From NCBI GenBank assembly GCA_902362925.1, contig CABIYL010000004.1: a DNA stretch of 64,000 nucleotides. One strand, written 5' to 3'. The DNA is from Pseudoflavonifractor sp902362925. GTDB taxonomy: Bacteria; Bacillota; Clostridia; Oscillospirales; Oscillospiraceae. Position numbers and translations under genes: made by a program. The notes under the pieces are model-generated. The model saw nothing but the letters and a program-made list of their open reading frames with translations, had not been told where the DNA came from and did no database searches. Each line of letters starts with the position of its first letter. Position 1 is the first letter of the stretch. Of the stretch, positions 1 through 8,177 are shown one piece after another.

Positions 1-1647
1 GCCCACGCACTCAGGCGGAATCTCCAGCCGGAAGCTGTACCAGGGCTCCAGCAGAATGCTCCTGGCCTGCATCAGGCCCTGCCGCACGGCCCGGTAGGTG
101 GCCTGACGGAAGTCGCCGCCCTCAGTGTGCTTGACGTGAGCACGCCCCGCCACCAGGGTAATCCGCATATCGGTGATGGGCGAGCCGGTGAGCACGCCCA
201 GGTGCTGCTTTTCCTCCAGATGGGTGAGGATGAGCCGCTGCCAGTTCCGGTCCAGCATGTCCTCCCCGCAGGCGGAGGCAAAGTGAAGGCCGCTGCCCCG
301 CTCCCCCGGCTCCAGCAGAAGGTGGACCTCCGCGTAGTGCCGCAGGGGTTCAAAGTGGCCCACGCCCTCCACCGGCTCGGCGATGGTCTCCCGGTAGACG
401 ATGCTGCCCGCGTCAAAGGTGACATCCATGCCGAAGCGCTCCGCAATCAGCCGCCGGAGCACCTCCAGCTGGACCTCACCCATGAGCTGGATGTGAATCT
501 CCCGCAGCTGCTCGTTCCAGACGATGTGGAGCTGGGGGTCCTCCTCGGCCAGCTCCCCCAGCTTGAGGAGTGCTGTGTGAGGGTCACAGCCCTCGGGCAG
601 CACCACCCGGTAGGTGAGCACCGGCTCAAGCACCGGCGTCTCCCCCTCCGCCTCCCAACCCAGGCCCTCGCCAGGCACGGTATGGCTCAGGCCGGTGACG
701 GCGCACACCGTCCCCGCCGGAGCCTCGTCCACGGTGGTGAATTTGGCGCCGGAGTAGATGCGGATTTGATCCACCTTCTCCTCCCACACCTTCTCCTCCG
801 CCAGGGCGGCACGGCGGTTGGTGAGCAGGGCCTTCACCTTCAGGCTGCCCCCCGTCACCTTCAGATAGGTCAGCCGGTTGCCTTGGGGGTCCCGGGCAAT
901 TTTGTACACCCGTGCGCCGAACTCAGGGGGGTAATCCGGGCTGCTGCCGTATTTGCTCAGACCGTCAAGCAGCTCCTCCACCCCCTCCAGCTTCAGGGCG
1001 GAACCAAAGTAGCAGGGGAACAGCTTCCGCGCCCGGATGAGGGCGGCGATGTCCTCATCCGCTACCTCGCCTGTCTCCAGGTAGCGCTCCAGCACGTCCT
1101 CGCCACACACGGCCACATTCTCCAGCCAGCTGTCCCGGTCCTGTCCGGGCCCGAAGTCCACGCACCCCTCATCCAGCCTGGCCTTTAGTCCGCCCAGCAG
1201 AGCGGCCCGGTCTGTCCCCGCCAGGTCCATCTTGTTGACAAAGAGGAACACCGGGATGCCGTACCGCTCCAGCAGCCGCCAGAGGGTCATGGTGTGGCCC
1301 TGGACGCCGTCGGTGCCGCTGATGACCAGGATGGCGCAGTCCAGCACCTGGAGGGTGCGCTCCATCTCGGCCGAGAAGTCCACGTGTCCCGGAGTGTCCA
1401 GCAAGGTGATGACCATGTCCTCCAGCGGCAGTACCGCCTGTTTGGAGAAGATGGTAATGCCCCGCTCCCGCTCCAGGGCGTAGGTGTCCAGGAAGGCGTC
1501 CCGGTGATCCACCCGACCTAACTTTTTCAGGCAGCCGCAGGTGTAGAGCAGTCCTTCGGACAGGGTGGTCTTGCCCGCGTCCACATGGGCAAACAGGCCT
1601 GTACAGAGCCTTCTCTTCCCTTTTGATTCTTCCGCCTGTTGGCCCAT
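1..1647 (-). CDS. Tet(M)-like ribosomal-protection GTPase, C-terminus off window
   Basis: A translational GTPase of the Tet(M)/Tet(W) ribosomal-protection branch of the EF-G superfamily. Known members use GTP to displace tetracycline from the 30S A site. The reading frame is open from ATG 1647 to base 1 (549 codons). Visible motifs: G1 AHVDAGKTT (about residues 20-28), switch motif RGIT, G3 DTPGH, G4 NKMD. The last visible residues (LLEPWYSFRLEIPPE) match the family's LLEPYLSFKIYAPQE region, so roughly 90 C-terminal residues, which carry the drug-dislodging loop, lie outside the window. AGAGGCGG lies 6 nt before the start, behind a promoter and two leader hairpins. The N-terminus is about 13 residues longer than in Tet(M). 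Whether it confers tetracycline resistance or is a housekeeping paralogue cannot be decided here. Confidence 0.88.
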   Translation of the reverse strand, partial: MGQQAEESKGKRRLCTGLFAHVDAGKTTLSEGLLYTCGCLKKLGRVDHRDAFLDTYALERERGITIFSKQAVLPLEDMVITLLDTPGHVDFSAEMERTLQVLDCAILVISGTDGVQGHTMTLWRLLERYGIPVFLFVNKMDLAGTDRAALLGGLKARLDEGCVDFGPGQDRDSWLENVAVCGEDVLERYLETGEVADEDIAALIRARKLFPCYFGSALKLEGVEELLDGLSKYGSSPDYPPEFGARVYKIARDPQGNRLTYLKVTGGSLKVKALLTNRRAALAEEKVWEEKVDQIRIYSGAKFTTVDEAPAGTVCAVTGLSHTVPGEGLGWEAEGETPVLEPVLTYRVVLPEGCDPHTALLKLGELAEEDPQLHIVWNEQLREIHIQLMGEVQLEVLRRLIAERFGMDVTFDAGSIVYRETIAEPVEGVGHFEPLRHYAEVHLLLEPGERGSGLHFASACGEDMLDRNWQRLILTHLEEKQHLGVLTGSPITDMRITLVAGRAHVKHTEGGDFRQATYRAVRQGLMQARSILLEPWYSFRLEIPPECVG

Positions 1648-1662
1648 AAAAAACCGCCTCTC

Positions 1663-1717
1663 ACGGAGATGCTGTCTCCGTTGTTTTCAGAATATGGCCG
1701 GGCAGAAACTGCCCGGC
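1663..1717 (-). promoter_or_regulatory. Leader hairpins before the Tet(M)-like gene, possible attenuator
   Basis: Two stems lie in the predicted leader: 1697-1705 pairs with 1709-1717 (9 bp, AAA loop) and 1663-1669 pairs with 1675-1681 (7 bp). The second is followed by a purine-rich SD region and six Ts directly before the ATG. tet(M) is known to be controlled by leader attenuation; applying that here is inference, since no convincing leader peptide was found. Confidence 0.4.
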
Positions 1718-1724
1718 ACGCACC

Positions 1725-1753
1725 ATTATAGCACAGGAACCGTCCCCAGTCGA
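1725..1753 (-). promoter_or_regulatory. SigA-type promoter of the Tet(M)-like gene
   Basis: On the minus strand there is a -35 TCGACT (1753-1748), a 17-nt spacer and a perfect -10 TATAAT (1730-1725), 78 bases before the start codon. Confidence 0.6.
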
Positions 1754-1778
1754 GACACCCTTCCCCTCTTTGACAAGC

Positions 1779-1818
1779 AGAGCGCCCGGAGCCGGAATTT
1801 TCCGGCTCCGGGCGCTCT
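1779..1818 (-). terminator. Hairpin terminator of the GH16-GH3 operon
   Basis: A 19-bp perfect GC-rich inverted repeat (1779-1797 with 1800-1818) lies 34 bases past the GH3 stop. The T-tract on the minus strand is weak (GCTTGTC), so it may act partly as an RNA-end stabiliser. Confidence 0.65.
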
Positions 1819-1851
1819 CTTTGCGTCGGCATATTGAAAGATTGGATTTAC

Positions 1852-4800
1852 TCAGGCGGCCTTCTTCTCCTTCTTCCAGCGGCGCACGATGGCCACCACG
1901 CCCCAGATGATGAGGGCTGCGGCTACCACATTCTCCACGATGAGGATGATGTAGTAATTGGCAAAGGGCAGCGCCTCCACGGCCACGCCGTGGACAATGC
2001 CGTTCATGGCGTTGGAATTGACGGTGGTGTAGAGGATGTGCTTGATGGCCTGACGGGCAAAGTACTGGGTGGCGGGATTGGTCGGATCCATGGGCGCGTC
2101 CACCTCGAAGCCGGTCAGCTTCAGGTCGCCGCCGGCCCGGATGCACTGCTCGGTGTCCATAACGCCGCCGCCGTCGTAGTCGGTGATGATGGTGCCGTCA
2201 AAGCCCCACTCGTTGCGCAGCACGCCGGTGAGCAAGTTGTAGTCGCCGCCCGACCAGGTGCAGCCCACCCGGTTGAAGGAGGACATGACCGCCATGACGG
2301 CCGGGATCTCCGCCTCCGTCTGGGTGAAGGAATCGGTAGCCTCGTCGTACTGCTGGACCATGATGGTGGTCATGGGCCGCTCCTCGATACAGGTCTGGAA
2401 GGGCTTGAGGTAGATCTCCCGGATGGCCTGCTCGTTGGCAAAGGTGGCCACATGGCTGCGGTGGTCCTCCTGGTCGTTGAGGGCGAAGTGCTTGATGTAG
2501 GCGTACACGCCCTTCTCGGCGCAGGCGGTAGCGGCCTGGAGGGCCAGCTCACCGGACATGAAGCCGTCCTCGGAGTAGTACTCAAAGTTGCGGCCGGCGA
2601 AGGGGGTTCTGTGGATGTTCATGGCAGGGGCATACCAGCCGGAGATGATGCCGATGTAGGTGTGGTCCCCCCAGTTGCCGTCAGCGGCCAGTGCGTCCTC
2701 GCCCACGTAGTAGCCGTGGAGATAGGAGTTCTCCCGGTCCCAGCTGGCGGCCAGGTTGGTGGCGCAGGGGTAGGTGATGGAGTAGGGCTCGTGGGTGATG
2801 CCGCCCTCGTTCAGACCGGAGGGTCCGTCGTAGTCGATGGCTCTGGGCTTGCCCATGTTGACGGACATCAGGGTCTGATAGCCGCCGTTGCGGATGATGG
2901 TCTCCAGCTCGGTGACCTCCATCTGGTTGATGAGGGCGTCCCAGCCGCCCTCGGCCTCCACCTCATCAAAGTCTCTGCCCCGGAAGTCGATGAGCTCCAG
3001 GTCGCCGTCCTGGCCGTACACACCGGCCATGGAGGCAGCCTCCTCCTCGGTCATGGGATTGAGGGAGGCGCTGGCGCCCTTGGCCTTGATGGCGTCCCGG
3101 ATGGTGTCGGACACCTCCACTTCCCAGGTATAGCCGTTCTTCTCGCTGTACTGGCTCTTCCGCTGGCTGTCCTGATTGCCGTGGGTGGTGGGGAAGGTGC
3201 CCACCCAGTCCTGACGGGTCAGGTACTGGTCTCTGGGAGTCAGCTCGTCATAGCTGGCGTGGTCAAACTGGTTGGTGACGGTCACGCCCGTCAGGGAGAC
3301 GGAATAGGTCTGGTTGTCCACGCCGTTGTTGTCCAGGTAGGTATAGGTCCACTTGCCCACAAAGTCCGCATCGGGCTGACCGAAGAGGCCGTCGGTCTCA
3401 TGGCCGGCATAGGCCAGGAAATTGTTGTTGGCGGCGTGGGCGTTGGGGGCGGCGGTCAGCAGGTAGTCGCCCGCCTCCAGGATGTAGGTCTTGGCGTTCA
3501 CGTCGTCGTAGGAGATGAAGTCCTTCTGGTTCACCGTGATGGTCACGGTCTCGGAGGCGCCAGGCTCCAGGTCATCGGTCTTTTCAAAGCCCACCAGGGA
3601 GACGGAGGACTTTTCAATGTGGTTGGTCCTGTCGTACTCGGTGTAGGGGGCGTTGAGGTAGACCTGTACCACGTCCCGGCCGGTTACGTCGCCGGTGTTG
3701 GTAACGGTGACCTGAATCTGAATGTCGCCGTTGGCGTCCATGTCGCTCATGGTGAAGTCGGACCACTCGAAGGTGGTGTAGGACAGGCCGTAGCCGAAGG
3801 GATACTGCACCACCTGGCTGTAGTCGTAGTCCCCCGCGTTGCCCTGCTGGAGCATCTTGTCAAAATAGCGGGTCTCGTAGTACTTGTAGCCCACGTAGAT
3901 GCCCTCGTCGTAGAACACACCGGCCTCCACGTCCTGTCCGTTGTTCACCAGCATCATGTCGCCCATGTTCTGCATGGCAGGAGAGGAGAAGGCGTCGTAA
4001 GCGAAGGTGTCCACCAGGTGGCCGGAGGGATTCACATTACCGCTGAGCACGTCGGCAATGGAGCGGCAGGTGTCGCCGCCGGCGCCGGGTGCCCACAGGA
4101 CGGCGGTGATGTTCTCGTAGTCCTTGACCCAGCCCAGCTCAAAGGCGTTGTTGGTGTTGACCACGATGATGACGTTGTCGAAGTTGTCGTTCAGGTACTG
4201 GATAACGCCCAGCTCCACGGAGTCGGGCTCCAGGTAGTGCTTGTCCTTGTCCTCCTCGATGTCGGTCCAGTCGCCCATGTAGCGGCCCAGGTCACGGCCC
4301 TCGCCGCCGGTGCGGGCAATGAAGAAGACAGGGGTGGTGCCCACGGCCTCATCCTTGGCCTCCTGGGGAATGGCGGAGATAGGAGCCTCGTTGATGGACC
4401 AGTCCTCGGCGCCGCCGTACATGATGGCGCCGCCGCCGCGGGTGTAGGTGCCGTGGTTGTCGCTGTAGAACTTCCACAGGGACTCATTGACGGAGAAGCC
4501 CTGCTCGGTGAGGGCGGTGCGCATGTCGCTGGAGATGGTGCTCACGCCCGATCCGGTGCCGCCGGCCAGCAGGTCCACGGAGGAGGCGGAGAACAGGCTC
4601 AGCTTGGAGCCCGCCGCCACGGGCAGACCCTTGCCGTTTTCCGTGTTGTTGTAGAGGAGCACGAAGCCCTCGGCGCCCGCCTTGCGGGTATAGGCCTGCT
4701 CGGCGGCCTGGAGCTCGTCGGAGTCGGTGATGTCCCGGGTGTAGTACTCCGCATCCACGCCCTCAGGGGCGCCGCCGGTCTTCAGCTCAGTCTCGCCGAA

Positions 4801-4941
4801 GATGTCCCGGAGCACCAGGTCAAAGGAAGACGTGGTCACCACGGAGAGCACCACGGAAAACACCAGCAGCACGGCCAGCAGCGGCGTGAGGACGGCGGTA
4901 AACGCCTTGGCGCTCAGCTTTTTTCTCTTTTTCTTTTCCAT
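1852..4941 (-). CDS. Membrane-anchored GH3 glycosidase with inverted domain order
   Basis: A 1029-residue family 3 glycoside hydrolase, probably a beta-glucosidase releasing glucose at the outer cell surface. The order is permuted relative to ordinary GH3 enzymes. After a lysine-rich N-terminus and a membrane helix (about 13-36) comes the alpha/beta sandwich normally found C-terminally (about 70-390, with GGTGSG), then a fibronectin III-like domain (FGYGLSYTTFEWS onward), and last the catalytic TIM barrel (about 610-950) with KHFALNDQE and the predicted nucleophile in DGTIITDYDG (Asp about 921). A second membrane helix (about 982-1008) and a KKEKK tail end the protein. Inverted GH3 enzymes are known from Ruminococcus albus and Butyrivibrio; two flanking membrane helices are unusual. 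Start 4941 is chosen because GGGAGG sits 7 nt upstream. It follows the GH16 gene by 27 bp. Confidence 0.9.
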   Translation of the reverse strand: MEKKKRKKLSAKAFTAVLTPLLAVLLVFSVVLSVVTTSSFDLVLRDIFGETELKTGGAPEGVDAEYYTRDITDSDELQAAEQAYTRKAGAEGFVLLYNNTENGKGLPVAAGSKLSLFSASSVDLLAGGTGSGVSTISSDMRTALTEQGFSVNESLWKFYSDNHGTYTRGGGAIMYGGAEDWSINEAPISAIPQEAKDEAVGTTPVFFIARTGGEGRDLGRYMGDWTDIEEDKDKHYLEPDSVELGVIQYLNDNFDNVIIVVNTNNAFELGWVKDYENITAVLWAPGAGGDTCRSIADVLSGNVNPSGHLVDTFAYDAFSSPAMQNMGDMMLVNNGQDVEAGVFYDEGIYVGYKYYETRYFDKMLQQGNAGDYDYSQVVQYPFGYGLSYTTFEWSDFTMSDMDANGDIQIQVTVTNTGDVTGRDVVQVYLNAPYTEYDRTNHIEKSSVSLVGFEKTDDLEPGASETVTITVNQKDFISYDDVNAKTYILEAGDYLLTAAPNAHAANNNFLAYAGHETDGLFGQPDADFVGKWTYTYLDNNGVDNQTYSVSLTGVTVTNQFDHASYDELTPRDQYLTRQDWVGTFPTTHGNQDSQRKSQYSEKNGYTWEVEVSDTIRDAIKAKGASASLNPMTEEEAASMAGVYGQDGDLELIDFRGRDFDEVEAEGGWDALINQMEVTELETIIRNGGYQTLMSVNMGKPRAIDYDGPSGLNEGGITHEPYSITYPCATNLAASWDRENSYLHGYYVGEDALAADGNWGDHTYIGIISGWYAPAMNIHRTPFAGRNFEYYSEDGFMSGELALQAATACAEKGVYAYIKHFALNDQEDHRSHVATFANEQAIREIYLKPFQTCIEERPMTTIMVQQYDEATDSFTQTEAEIPAVMAVMSSFNRVGCTWSGGDYNLLTGVLRNEWGFDGTIITDYDGGGVMDTEQCIRAGGDLKLTGFEVDAPMDPTNPATQYFARQAIKHILYTTVNSNAMNGIVHGVAVEALPFANYYIILIVENVVAAALIIWGVVAIVRRWKKEKKAA

Positions 4942-4968
4942 GAATTTTCCTCCCAATCAGCAGTTCGC

Positions 4969-5841
4969 TCAGGCGCCCAGCTCCGCGCCCTGAGCGGAGG
5001 TCTTGACCCACTCATAATCGACGGTGGCGCTGTCCGGCGTATAGACGCCCATCCAGCCCTCGGCGTCCTCGGTGCCGCACCAGTAGTTCATCAGGATGCG
5101 GCCGGGGGTGGAGGGCATGGGGCCGTTGTCCTCGGTATTCACACTATAAACGGCCTCGCCGTCCACAAACCAGGTGATGGAGTCCTCCTCCCAGCGGAAG
5201 CCGTACTCGTGGAACTCCTCGGAGGCGTCAAAGCCCAGCTCATACCAGTACTCGTGGCCGCCCTGGCCGTCCACATAGTAGTTGAACTGCACGCCGGTGG
5301 TGTCCTTGCCCAGGAACTCGATGTCAATCTCGTCCCAGGGATTGGGCTCACCGTTGGCGATGTCGTAGGGGCCGGTGCAGGTAAAGAAGGTGCTGGCGGT
5401 GCCCTCCGTTTTGGACGGCTTCATCTTGACGGAGTAGTCGCCGTAGCCGTAGTAGAGACCGGTGCGGACCTCGCCGCCGTAGTAGTCCTGCTCCACCTCG
5501 TCGCCGGCCTCGCTGATGCCCAGGTGCAGCTGACCGTCGGTATAGGTGACGTTGCTGCCCGTCCACCACACGTTGAACACGCCGCCGTTGGACCAGCCGT
5601 CGGAGGCAAACATGGCGTCCACAGGGCCGTTGGAGAAGTCGGCCAGCATATCGCCGCCCAGAGCCTCTTCGTCAAGAACAACGGGAGTGGTTGCGGCAGG
5701 AGCAGTCGCTGCGGGAGTGGTCACAGCGGGGGCGCTGGGCTCACCGGAGGGGGTGCCGCTGGCAGAAGGGGTTTCGCCGCAGGCGGTCAGGGTCAGCGCC
5801 AGCGCCGCGGACAGGACCAGTACAGGAACGTTCTTTTTCAT
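4969..5841 (-). CDS. GH16 endo-beta-glucanase lipoprotein
   Basis: A 290-residue secreted family 16 glycoside hydrolase that should cut beta-1,3 or mixed beta-1,3/1,4-glucans (laminarinase or lichenase class). It has a lipoprotein signal with lipobox LTAC (Cys21), a Pro/Thr/Ala/Ser linker (about 22-55), and the diagnostic catalytic motif DEIDIEFLG at 170-178, with E171 as nucleophile and E175 as acid/base by family rule. Start 5841 follows AGAAGGAGAG. First gene of a two-gene operon with the GH3 enzyme: the endo-enzyme would release oligosaccharides and GH3 would trim them to sugars at the same membrane. Exact linkage preference cannot be read from sequence alone. Confidence 0.93.
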   Translation of the reverse strand: MKKNVPVLVLSAALALTLTACGETPSASGTPSGEPSAPAVTTPAATAPAATTPVVLDEEALGGDMLADFSNGPVDAMFASDGWSNGGVFNVWWTGSNVTYTDGQLHLGISEAGDEVEQDYYGGEVRTGLYYGYGDYSVKMKPSKTEGTASTFFTCTGPYDIANGEPNPWDEIDIEFLGKDTTGVQFNYYVDGQGGHEYWYELGFDASEEFHEYGFRWEEDSITWFVDGEAVYSVNTEDNGPMPSTPGRILMNYWCGTEDAEGWMGVYTPDSATVDYEWVKTSAQGAELGA

Positions 5842-5940
5842 GGGTTCTCTCTCCTTCTCAAAATGTATGCCGCGGTGCGCGTGTCCGAGCACGATTCCCG
5901 GTAATTCTCACGCCCCCGGCCTGTTGACCACAATATAGCA

Positions 5941-5973
5941 AAAGGAACACCCGTTGATAATGGGTGTTCCTTT
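5941..5973 (-). terminator. Terminator of the Agr-like two-component operon
   Basis: A 12-bp perfect stem (5941-5952 with 5962-5973) lies 37 bases beyond the histidine kinase stop. On the minus strand the stem ends in a TTT run; on the plus strand an AT-rich run with six Ts also follows, so it may work both ways. Confidence 0.7.
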
Positions 5974-6009
5974 AACTATCATATTTTTTCGTATTCTGTA
6001 TTTCCGGCC

Positions 6010-7374
6010 CTAAAAATCCCCTGTGGTGAAGAGGATGTTCAGGTGAAAAACACCGTCGCTGGTGTAGGTGTTCAGCTCACCCTCGTACTTGCGGACAATC
6101 ATGCGGATGCTCTGCATGCCGAAGCCGTGGTAGTCCTTGTCCGCCTTTGTGGTCACAGGAAGGCCGTCCCGGAAGGTCAGGTCGCCGGCGTAATAGTTCT
6201 CCTCCTGGATGATGAGCATGCCCCCTCTGGCCTTCACCACCAGGTTGATCACCCGGCGCTCCCGCTCCTCCAGCTGCTTCACCGCCTCCAGGGCGTTGTC
6301 CACCACGTTTCCAAAGAGACAGTAGAGGTCGCTGTCCTCCAGAAAGGACAGCTTCTCCCCGTCCGCCATGCAGGAGAGGGTGATGCCGTTTTGCTCACAG
6401 TAGAGGCTCTTCTCCGTCAGCAGCACGTCCAGCAGCCGGTTCCCCGTCTCAATTTTCGCGTCGTAGATAGCCACGCTCTTCCGGATGTCCTCCATGGCGC
6501 CCGGCGGCACCTGACCGCCCTGGGCGGCCAGCGAGGACAGCCGGTAGCGGATGTCGTGGCACTTGACGTTGATAAGCTCGATGGTGTCCCGGTAGATCTC
6601 ATACTGCCGCTGGCTCTGGCGGACGGCATGCTGGAGATAGGCCACCTCCTGCTTCAGCTCCCGCTGCTCCACGGTGCGGGAGGCCAGCAGCAGCACAATC
6701 ATGCAGCACATGACGGAAATCAGATTTCCTGACTGCCGCAGAACAAAGTACTCCACCATGTCAAACTGATTTTCCCGTCCTACGCTCAGCCGGGCGAAGT
6801 AGATGTCCTCCACCGAGCACAGAATGGCGGTGATGACCAGGATAAGCAAAGAGATGGCCAGCAGCTGCTTGTCCAGCTGCCAGCTGTCCACGTGCCACAC
6901 CACCCGGCGGATGAAAAAGACATACACCGCCGCCACCGCAATGGCGAAGATGAGGTAGTAGGTCAGGCGGTAATAGAGGTTAAAGCGCATCCCCCAGCTG
7001 TCGCTGACCTCCACCAGCCAGCCGCACCACACCAGCAGATACAGCTTGTAGCACAGGTTCTGGGCCGCGTAGGCCACGCTGCAGCAGAACAGGATGGCGG
7101 AGAAGGATTCGGCAAAGCAGAGCTTCATGTGGGCGATGGTCACGGCGAACAGGAAGAGATACACCGCGCTCCGCCCCAGCACCGTATGCCCGCAGAGCTG
7201 GTAGACCCAGGCGCTTCCCAGGGCCACGGCCAGCACCAGGCACAGGCCCCCAACCGCTTTCAGCCAGAACCGGGGCGCCCGGTTCAGCTTCCAGGTGGTG
7301 AGGACATAGAACACATAGAGCTCGAACAGGAACTCCAGGATGATATTTCTGTAAATCAGGAGGACCTCATCCAT
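6010..7374 (-). CDS. AgrC-like sensor histidine kinase (GHKL/HPK10 type)
   Basis: A 454-residue sensor kinase. The N-terminal part has about six or seven hydrophobic helices and no periplasmic domain, typical of peptide-sensing AgrC-like kinases. The phospho-acceptor is His273 in the motif CHDIRYR, followed by a short coiled region, an N-box (GNVVDNALEAV) and a G-box (GFGMQSIRMIVRKY) of the GHKL ATPase fold. Start 7374 follows GGGAGGG and lies 2 bp after the response regulator stop, so the two are co-transcribed and translationally coupled. No AgrD-like propeptide or AgrB gene is visible next to it, so the signal is unknown. The GH16-GH3 operon lies directly downstream, after a terminator. 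Confidence 0.9.
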   Translation of the reverse strand: MDEVLLIYRNIILEFLFELYVFYVLTTWKLNRAPRFWLKAVGGLCLVLAVALGSAWVYQLCGHTVLGRSAVYLFLFAVTIAHMKLCFAESFSAILFCCSVAYAAQNLCYKLYLLVWCGWLVEVSDSWGMRFNLYYRLTYYLIFAIAVAAVYVFFIRRVVWHVDSWQLDKQLLAISLLILVITAILCSVEDIYFARLSVGRENQFDMVEYFVLRQSGNLISVMCCMIVLLLASRTVEQRELKQEVAYLQHAVRQSQRQYEIYRDTIELINVKCHDIRYRLSSLAAQGGQVPPGAMEDIRKSVAIYDAKIETGNRLLDVLLTEKSLYCEQNGITLSCMADGEKLSFLEDSDLYCLFGNVVDNALEAVKQLEERERRVINLVVKARGGMLIIQEENYYAGDLTFRDGLPVTTKADKDYHGFGMQSIRMIVRKYEGELNTYTSDGVFHLNILFTTGDF

Positions 7375-7376
7375 CT

Positions 7377-8093
7377 TCACTGCCCTCCCATGGAACCGGC
7401 ATACCAGTTGGACAGCTCCGCCAGGAAGGACGCCCGTCTGGGACGGCTGATCTGAAGCTCGGAGTCCCCCACCTGCACAGTGCAGCCCTTGACCCGCACC
7501 ACGAATTTGGGGTTGACCAGATAGCACTTGTTACAGCGCAGGAAGCCGAATCCCCTCAGCTCCTGCTCCACGCCGGAGAGCACGCCGGTCATCTCAATCA
7601 CGTCGTCGATGAGGTGGTAGCACAGGCGGTGATTGGAAATCTCAACATACATCAGCTTGTCGGTGGAGATGCGGCACAGGCCGCCGGGAGCGTTCACCGT
7701 AAAGCTCCGGTCCTCGTTCATAATGTAGATGTCCAGGGCCTTTCTGAATTTCAGCGAAAAATCGCAGTAGCTCACCGGCTTGACCAGAAAGCTGACCGCG
7801 TCCACCTCGTAGCCCTTCAAGGCGTACTGGACCAGGTTGGTGATAAAAATAATGGATACGTTCTTGTCTTTTCTGCGCAGCTCCACCGCGGCCTCCATGC
7901 CGTCCTTTTTGGGCATCTGGATGTCCATGAACACCACGGCAAAGACGCATTTGTAGTCCTTCAGGAACTCCTCCCCATTGCAAAACCGAGTCACCCGGAA
8001 TTCCTGCCCGGTCTCAGCGGCGTATTTGTCGATGTATCCCGCCAGCCGCTGAGCGGCGTTGTCCTGGTCCTCCACAATGGCAATGTTTCGCAC
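7377..8093 (-). CDS. LytTR-family response regulator (AgrA-like)
   Basis: A 238-residue DNA-binding response regulator. The receiver domain (about 1-120) has acidic residues after IAIVED, the phospho-acceptor Asp in FMDIQMP, Thr in IFITN and Lys in LVKPV. The LytTR DNA-binding domain covers about 135-235 (FLRCNKCYLVN, RVKGCTVQVG). A GTG start at 8093 is preferred over ATG 8126 because GGGGAGGGG lies at the right distance only for the GTG. The kinase begins 2 bp after the stop. LytTR regulators usually bind direct repeats upstream of secreted-protein or bacteriocin genes; the targets here are unknown. Confidence 0.9.
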   Translation of the reverse strand: MRNIAIVEDQDNAAQRLAGYIDKYAAETGQEFRVTRFCNGEEFLKDYKCVFAVVFMDIQMPKKDGMEAAVELRRKDKNVSIIFITNLVQYALKGYEVDAVSFLVKPVSYCDFSLKFRKALDIYIMNEDRSFTVNAPGGLCRISTDKLMYVEISNHRLCYHLIDDVIEMTGVLSGVEQELRGFGFLRCNKCYLVNPKFVVRVKGCTVQVGDSELQISRPRRASFLAELSNWYAGSMGGQ

Positions 8094-8177
8094 GTCTTCC
8101 CCTCCCCTTATATCAGCAGCACACACACGTCGAGCGGGAAACGCCCGGTTTGAAAAAAGGGGGTCTTGCTTTCTCTC

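Noticed and set aside
1834..5904. 1356-codon open frame on the plus strand over the GH16-GH3 genes
   Set aside because: Antisense to two clear enzymes; its Val/Gly/His-rich composition is the mirror of G/C-biased codons. No ribosome site or family motif.
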